DNA of 64,000 nucleotides from Littorina saxatilis (taxonomy: Eukaryota; Mollusca; Gastropoda; Littorinimorpha; Littorinidae): NCBI RefSeq assembly GCF_037325665.1, contig NC_090261.1, positions 659,501 through 723,500 on the forward strand, in the 5' to 3' direction. Below are positions 57,708 through 64,000 of this stretch, in pieces (the first letter of the stretch is position 1; each line of letters begins with the position of its first letter). A program made the translations under genes and the position numbers. Under the pieces are notes generated by a model. That model was not told where the DNA came from. It saw only the letters and a list, made by a program, of their open reading frames with translations, and did no database searches.

Positions 57708-59864
57708 CATTGTTCATCCGAAAGTGCACATTCACAGGGTCGCGACAACTACATCGTCATAGAATGCTTCTCTGAAGAGGTGAGTCTTGAGATTTGCTTT
57801 GAACGAAGGCAGAGATGGACTGAGACGTAGAGACAAAGGGAGTTTGTTCCAGATATGATCAGCTGCGACTGAAAGACAGCGGCCACCATGATCGTCCCTC
57901 TGATACTTAGGAGCTTTGACAAATTTATTTTGGGAGGCAGAGCGGACAACCCTTTCAGGATTGTTTTTCTGCACTAGATCGGACAGGTACTGTGGAGCCG
58001 TGCCCGCGGCAATTTGATAGAATATGCAGCAGATCTTGTATTTAATTCTTTGTTCGACTGGAAGCCAATGTAGCTGTTTGAGTAGAGGCGTGACGCTTTG
58101 TTTCATAGGTGTTCGAAACACGAGTCTAGCGGCAGCGTTCTGGACTAGTTGCAGGGGCTTGGTGACAGATTTGGGACATTCAGCAAGCAGTGAATTACAG
58201 TAGTCTAATCTAGAGAGTATGCCGGAACAGACTAGTCTTTTGGTTGCGTCTTCAGTAAGGTACTGTCGAATGGAACCTATACGCCGGATCTCCATTCGCG
58301 CTGCTTTACATGTTTGGACTACATGCTGTTTCATGCTAAGATCTTTGTCAAAAAAGACTCCGAGATCACGGGATGTATCCGAGAACTTGATGTCAATATT
58401 GTTCAAAGAGATGGCCTGTGGGAGTTCTGAAATAGACTTAGCATGGGTAGGGGTAGAGTATGAAAAACGCATGGCTTCAGTTTTGTCGTCATTTAGTTTG
58501 AGTTTGTTCTCTTCCATCCATGCCCCGACATCTCTCACACACTCTTGTAGCGACAGAACCAAATCTGGGTACTTGTCATGTGATGCGGAATGATTGATCT
58601 GCGTATCATCTGCGAAGATTTCGTGTAGCACACAATGATTCTCTATGAGAGTTGTCAGCGGTGCTGTGTACATAATGAACAGCACCGGGCCTAACACAGA
58701 ACCTTGAGGAACACCAAACACAAGAGAGGTTTCAGCAGATTGTTGGCCATCGATCAGAACAAACTGTTTCCTGTCTGAGAGATAATTTTGAATCCAAGAG
58801 AGAGCCATCTCGCTAATGCCAAAGTAGTGCTCTAGACGATATAAGAGAATGTCATGGTCTATCGTATCAAAAGCCGCAGACAGATCTAAAAGCAAGAGGA
58901 CGGATGTTTTGTCCTGGTCTAGAGCGGTCAGAAGGTCATTCAAAATACGAAGAAGAGCCGTTTCCGTGCTGTGCCGTGGTCGATAGGCTGACTGGTGGGC
59001 ACTAAGAAGGTTGTGGGATGAGAGATGTGAGGCAAGCTGTCGGAGAACAAGTTTTTCGAGAATTTTCGATAGAAAAGGAAGGTTTGAGACGGGTCTATAG
59101 TTTTTCAACTCGTTGGAATCGAGAGAAGCTTTCTTCAGCAGTGGCTTTACTAAAGCGGTTTTGAATTCCGTGGGGACAACGCCAGAAGAGAGTGATTCGT
59201 TCACTATGGTAGTAATGGTAGGGAGGAGGATGTCGATGTTTTGAATAAGTAGTTTGGTTGGAATCGGGTCAAGTTCGCACGTCTTGGGGGCGGTTTTTAG
59301 AATTAACTTCTTGACATCGTCTTCAGACACAGTGGTGAAAGCTAAAAAGGGAGTGCCTTGAAACGGATCGGTAGGAAATGCGCTTTGTGTGTTTGCAACA
59401 TGCGAAAAGCTGTCACGTATCGAAAGGATTTTGTTCTTGAAGTAGTCACTAAAAAGGGCCGGAAGTTGTTGAACGTCAAAGACGGTAGGCAAGGAGGCTT
59501 TTTTACGCGTGCCTAACAGTGTGGTCATATTGTTGAAGAGCTGTTTGCATGTGGCACTGGAAGAAACCATAGCAGAATAAAATGACGTTTTAGCATTATG
59601 CACAAGGTCGGTGACCTTCTGTTTCACGGCATCATACATCTGCATGTTGATTGTCAGTGGTGAGGAGCGCCAGCGACGTTCTGCCCTTCGACGCTCACGC
59701 TTCAGCTCCTTGAGCTGATCAGCGACCGAGCTGTACCACGGCGTAGGCTTACGCTGGCGCACCTCACGCTGACGCAGAGGGGCATGTTTGTCCAGAACCT
59801 TACCAAGATGTTGATTCAGGTTCGGAAGTGACATAGTGGGGGTCAAACCATCGGCAACATCAAC
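57395..59864 (-). mobile_element. CR1/L2-like LINE with long open reverse transcriptase frame, 5' truncated
   Basis: A 6-bp AGTTTT target duplication and an (ATT)n tail on the element strand define the insertion into copy 10. The frame is open from the truncated 5' end to the stop at 57732 (about 710 codons). The endonuclease is missing. Confidence 0.92.
57732..59863 (-). CDS. LINE reverse transcriptase, N-terminally truncated ORF2
   Basis: Reverse transcriptase motifs appear in order: KNYRPVSNLPFLSKILEKL, TSVLLLLDLSAAFDTIDHDI (first catalytic Asp), GVPQGSVLGPVLF, FADDTQ (catalytic YADD-type box) and LKLNDDKTEAM, then the C-terminal SRLDYCNSLLAECPK, LHWLPVEQRIKYKI, HIWNKLPLSLRL and LKTHLFREAF. 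About 710 residues without a stop, so the insertion looks recent. The upstream endonuclease domain expected in this clade is absent, so it cannot be autonomous. There is no start codon at its own 5' end; the open frame simply runs on into the flanking repeat. Confidence 0.9.
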
Positions 59865-59915
59865 AGTTTTGACTAAATGTTTTAACATAGAGGGGGAATC
59901 GAGACGAGGGTCATG

Positions 59916-59951
<36 letters not shown>

Positions 59952-59998
59952 GTGTGTGTAGAGCGATTCAGAGTAAACTACTGGACCGATCTTTATCA

Positions 59999-60272
59999 GG
60001 GGCACAGACCTATCTGTTGAGGGGTAAATGTCTTCTGTCTCTGCATTGCCGGTTTAGCTCCCTGCGCTCAAACAGAGTTATAGGTTGTCTTCCTGCTTCT
60101 AACAACTGTGACTTCATTGTGAATAAAGTTCTGCTTCCACAATCATGAGTATACAGCCAACCTGACAGCTTTAGACTAGGAAGAAGGCTCTGTTATCTGC
60201 CCGTGAGTCAATAACATTAACATTAGTCTTCTGCTTCACAGACAGTTGAGTTCTCACGGTTGTAAACGGTTA
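59999..60272. other. Non-coding stretch before the 30-bp array
   Basis: Unique sequence with a GTGAATAAAGTT string near 60119 that could be a poly(A) signal; no exon recognised. Confidence 0.45.
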
Positions 60273-63200
60273 GTTGTGTTGATTGTAACGTTGTGTCTGT
60301 GTGTTGTGTTGATTGTAACGTTGTGTCTGTGTGTTGTGTTGATTGTAAAGTGGTGTCTGTGTGTTGTGTTGATTGTAAAGTTGTGTCTGTGTGTTGTGTT
60401 GATTGTAAAGTTGTGTCTGTGTGTTGTGTTGATTGTAAAGTTGTTGCTGTGTGTTGTGTTGATTGTAACGTTGTGTCTGTGTGTTGTGTTGATTGTAAAG
60501 TTGTTGCTGTGTGTTGTGTTGATTGTAACATTGTGTCTGTGTGTTGTGTTGATTGTAAAGTTGTGTCTGTGTGTTGTGTTGATTGTAAAGTTGTGTCTGT
60601 GTGTTGTGTTGATTGTAAAGTTGTGTCTGTGTGTTGTGTTGATTGTAACGTTGTGTCTGTGTGTTGTGTTGATTGTAAAGTTGTGTCTGTGAGTTATGTT
60701 GATTGTAAAGTTGTGTCTGTGAGTTGTGTTGATTGTAAAGTTGTGTCTGTGAGTTATGTTGATTGTAAAGTTGTGTCTGTGAGTTGTGTTGATTGTAACG
60801 TTGTGTCTGTGAGTTATGTTGATTGTAAAGTTGTGTCTGTGAGTTGTGCTGATTGTAAAGTTGTGTCTGTGTGTTGTGTTGATTGTAAAGTTGTGTCTGT
60901 GTGTTGTGTTGATTGTAAAGTTGTGGCTGTGAGTTGTGTTGATTGTAAAGTTGTGGCTGTGTGTTGTGTTGATTGTAACGTTGTGTCTGTGAGTTGTGTT
61001 GATTGTAACGTTGTGTCTGTGAGTTGTGTTGATTGTAACGTTGTTGCTGTGTGTTGTGTTGATTGTAAAGTTGTGGCTGTGTGTTGTGTTGATTGTAAAG
61101 TTGTTGCTGTGTGTTGTGTTGATTGTAAAGTTGTGTCTGTGTGTTGTGTTGATTGTAACGTTGTGTCTGTGTGTTGTGTTGATTGTAAAGTTGTGTCTGT
61201 GTGTTGTGTTGATTGTAAAGTTGGTCGCTGTGTGTTGTGTTGATTGTAAAGTTGTGTCTGTGTGTTGTGTTGATTGTAAAGTTGTTGCTGTGTGTTGTGT
61301 TGATTGTAAAGTTGTTGCTGTGTGTTGTGTTGATTGTAAAGTTGTTGCTTTGTGTTGTGTTGATTGTAAAGTTGTTGCTGTGTGTTGTGTTGATTGTAAC
61401 GTTGTGTCTGTGTGTTGTGTTGATTGTAAAGTTGTGTCTGTGAGTTGTGTTGATTGTAAAGTTGTAGCTGTGAGTTGTGTTGATTGTAAAGTTGTGTCTG
61501 TGTGTTGTGTTGATTGTAAAGTTGGTCGCTGTGTGTTGTGTTGATTGTAAAGTTGTGTCTGTGTGTTGTGTTGATTGTAAAGTTGTGTCTGTGAGTTGTG
61601 TTGATTGTAACGTTGTGTCTGTGAGTTGTGTTGATTGTAAAGTTGTGTCTGTGAGTTGTGTTGATTGTAACGTTGTGTCTGTGAGTTATGTTGATTGTAA
61701 AGTTGTGTCTGTGAGTTGTGTTGATTGTAAAGTTGTGTCTGTGTGTTGTGTTGATTGTAAAGTTGTGTCTGTGTGTTGTGTTGGTTGTAAAGTTGTGTCT
61801 GTGTGTTGTTGATTGTAACGTTGTGTCTGTGAGTTATGTTGATTGTAAAGTTGTGTCTGTGTGTTGTGTTGATTGTAACGTTGTGTCTGTGAGTTGTGTT
61901 GATTGTAACGTTGTGTCTGTGTGTTGTGTTGGTTGTAAAGTTGTGTCTGTGTGTTGTGTTGATTGTAACGTTGTGTCTGTGAGTTGTGTTGATTGTAACG
62001 TTGTGGCTATGTGTTGTGTTGATTGTAACGTTGTGTCTGTGAGTTGTGTTGATTGTAACGTTGTGGCTATGTGTTGTGTTGATTGTAAAGTTGTAGCTGT
62101 GCGTTGTGTTGATTGTAACGTTGTTGCTGTGTGTTGTGTTGATTGTAAAGTTGTGTCTGTGAGTTGTGTTGATTGTAAAGTTGTGTCTGTGAGTTGTGTT
62201 GATTGTAACGTTGTGTCTGTGTGTTGTGTTGATTGTAAAGTTGGTCGCTGTGTGTTGTGTTGATTGTAAAGTTGTGTCTGTGTGTTGTGTTGATTGTAAA
62301 GTTGTTGCTTTGTGTTGTGTTGATTGTAAAGTTGTTGCTGTGTGTTGTGTTGATTGTAAAGTTGTTGCTGTGTGTTGTGTTGATTGTAAAGTTGTTGCTG
62401 TGTGTTGTGTTGATTGTAACGTTGTGTCTGTGTGTTGTGTTGATTGTAAAGTTGTGTCTGTGTGTTGTGTTGATTGTAAAGTTGTGTCTGTGTGTTGTGT
62501 TGATTGTAAAGTTGTGGCTGTGTGTTGTGTTGATTGTAAAGTTGTGTCTGTGTGTTGTGTTGATTGTAAAGTTGTGGCTGTGTGTTGTGTTGATGGCTGT
62601 GTGTTGTGTTGATTGTAAAGTTGTTGCTGTGTGTTGTGTTGATTGTAAAGTTGTGGCTGTGTGTTGTGTTGATGGCTGTGTGTTGTGTTGATTGTAAAGT
62701 TGTTGCTGTGTGTTGTGTTGATTGTAAAGTTGTGGCTGTGTGTTGTGTTGATGGCTGTGAGTTGTGTTGATTGTAAAGTTGTGGCTGTGTGTTGTGTTGA
62801 TGGCTGTGAGTTGTGTTGATTGTAAAGTTGTTGCTGTGTGTTGTGTTGATTGTAAAGTTGTGTCTGTGTGTTGTGTTGATGGCTGTGAGTTGTGTTGATG
62901 GCTGTGTGTTGTGTTGATGGCTGTGAGTTGTGTTGATTGTAAAGTTGTTGCTGTGTGTTGTGTTGATTGTAAAGTTGTGGCTGTGTGTTGTGTTGATGGC
63001 TGTGAGTTGTGTTGATTGTAAAGTTGTGGCTGTGTGTTGTGTTGATGGCTGTGAGTTGTGTTGATTGTAAAGTTGTTGCTTTGTGTTGTGTTGATTGTAA
63101 AGTTGTTGCTGTGTGTTGTGTTGATTGTAAAGTTGTTGCTTTGTGTTGTGTTGATTGTAAAGTTGTGTCTGTGTGTTGTGTTGATTGTAAAGTTGTGGCT

Positions 63201-64000
63201 GTGTGTTGTGTTGATTGTAAAGTTGGTCGCTGTGTGTTGTGTTGATTGTAAAGTTGTGGCTGTGTGTTGTGTTGATTGTAAAGTTGTGTCTGTGAGTTGT
63301 GTTGATTGTAACGTTGTGTCTGTGTGTTGTGTTGATTGTAAAGTTGTGGCTGTGTGTTGTGTTGATTGTAAAGTTGTGTCTGTGTGTTGTGTTGATTGTA
63401 AAGTTGTGTCTGTGAGTTGTGTTGATTGTAAAGTTGTGTCTGTGTGTTGTGTTGATTGTAACGTTGTGTCTGTGTGTTGTGTTGATTGTAAAGTTGTGGC
63501 TGTGTGTTGTGTTGATTGTAACGTTGTGGCTGTGTGTTGTGTTGATGGCTGTGAGTTGTGTTGATTGTAAAGTTGTTGCTTTGTGTTGTGTTGATTGTAA
63601 AGTTGTGTCTGTGTGTTGTGTTGATTGTAAAGTTGTGGCTGTGTGTTGTGTTGATTGTAAAGTTGTGTCTGTGTGTTGTGTTGATTGTAAAGTTGTTGCT
63701 GTGTGTTGTGTTGATTGTAAAGTTGTGTCTGTGTGTTGTGTTGATGGCTGTGTGTTGTGTTGATTGTAAAGTTGTTGCTGTGTGTTGTGTTGATTGTAAA
63801 GTTGTGGCTGTGTGTTGTGTTGATGGCTGTGAGTTGTGTTGATTGTAAAGTTGTGGCTGTGTGTTGTGTTGATTGTAAAGTTGTTGCTGTGTGTTGTGTT
63901 GATTGTAAAGTTGTGTCTGTGAGTTGTGTTGATGGCTGTGTGTTGTGTTGATGGCTGTGTGTTGTGTTGATTGTAAAGTTGTGTCTGTGTGTTGTGTTGA
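60273..64000. repeat. 30-bp minisatellite, about 125 units, running off the window
   Basis: The unit is GTTGTGTTGATTGTAAAGTT plus GTGTCTGTGT. Variable positions (AAG/ACG, GTCT/TGCT/GGCT, GTG/GAG) form mosaics, and from 62590 a shortened 18-bp unit (GTTGTGTTGATGGCTGTG) is mixed in. The period is ten codons, producing Cys-Val repeat frames that I do not regard as genes. Confidence 0.95.

Larger units (their letters stand above)
57375..59998 (-). mobile_element. 850-bp dispersed repeat, copy 10, fragment split by a LINE
   Basis: ACATTTAGTCAAGTTTT (57378-57394) and AGTTTTGACTAAATGTTTTA (59865) are the two sides of the family's terminal hairpin. The remaining right part ends at CCGATCTTTATC. Confidence 0.85.

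Noticed and set aside
60246-63951. Many Cys-Val repeat frames
   Set aside because: Overlapping readings of the 30-bp minisatellite; interrupted whenever the unit length changes.

Overview
Organism. The window looks like nuclear DNA of a gastropod mollusc. It holds two intron-rich animal genes embedded in very repetitive, AT-leaning DNA full of (AC)n tracts, tRNA-headed SINEs, CR1/L2-like LINEs and short inverted-repeat transposons. The commonest dispersed repeat (about 850 bp, 5' end CAAGTCGCGTAAGGCGAAA, 3' end a hairpin of ACATTTAGTCAA) resembles one I associate with periwinkles (Littorina). That is recollection, not a search result.

Host genes. Two conserved genes lie head to head around a 118-bp gap (48800-48917). 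On the minus strand is a complete TMEM62, a metallophosphoesterase-like multipass membrane protein. It has 14 coding exons running from 48799 down to 13718. All splice phases close and give 680 residues, with motifs SDIH, GDLTD, GNHD, GHYP and GHLH. On the plus strand is FAM177A1, with four coding exons from 48918 to 57181 (135 residues) and its C-terminal end beyond the window or unrecognised. The gap holds an ETS-type CTTCCGG site and probably works as a bidirectional promoter.

Layout. 1-13717 is the 3' flank of TMEM62: nested copies of the 850-bp repeat, a 25-bp minisatellite (3562-4690), a 39-bp one (4860-5214), a transposon holding a SINE (7256-8199), two copies of a 390-bp repeat, then three minisatellites with periods 60, 54 and 30 bp leading up to the stop codon. 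13718-48799 is TMEM62. Its introns carry the most striking content of the window: minisatellites that abut or contain the exon-intron junctions, including a 9.6-kb array of 121 nearly identical 79-bp units whose edge is the exon 12 splice donor, and seven exactly spaced in-frame donor copies after exon 10. Other introns carry a LINE, several DNA transposons, a fossil tyrosine-recombinase retroelement and a four-level nest of insertions (39370-42583). 48957-64000 is FAM177A1 intron sequence: a 2.9-kb transposon with short subterminal repeats, two more inverted-repeat transposons, a LINE with a long open reverse transcriptase frame (57395-59864) and a 30-bp minisatellite running off the right edge.

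How it fits together. The two genes probably share regulatory DNA at their start sites; I see no functional link between the products. TMEM62 has kept its frame and catalytic motifs through about 35 kb of repeat-swollen introns, so it is probably functional. The main open question is whether the repeated splice sites at its intron edges alter splicing.
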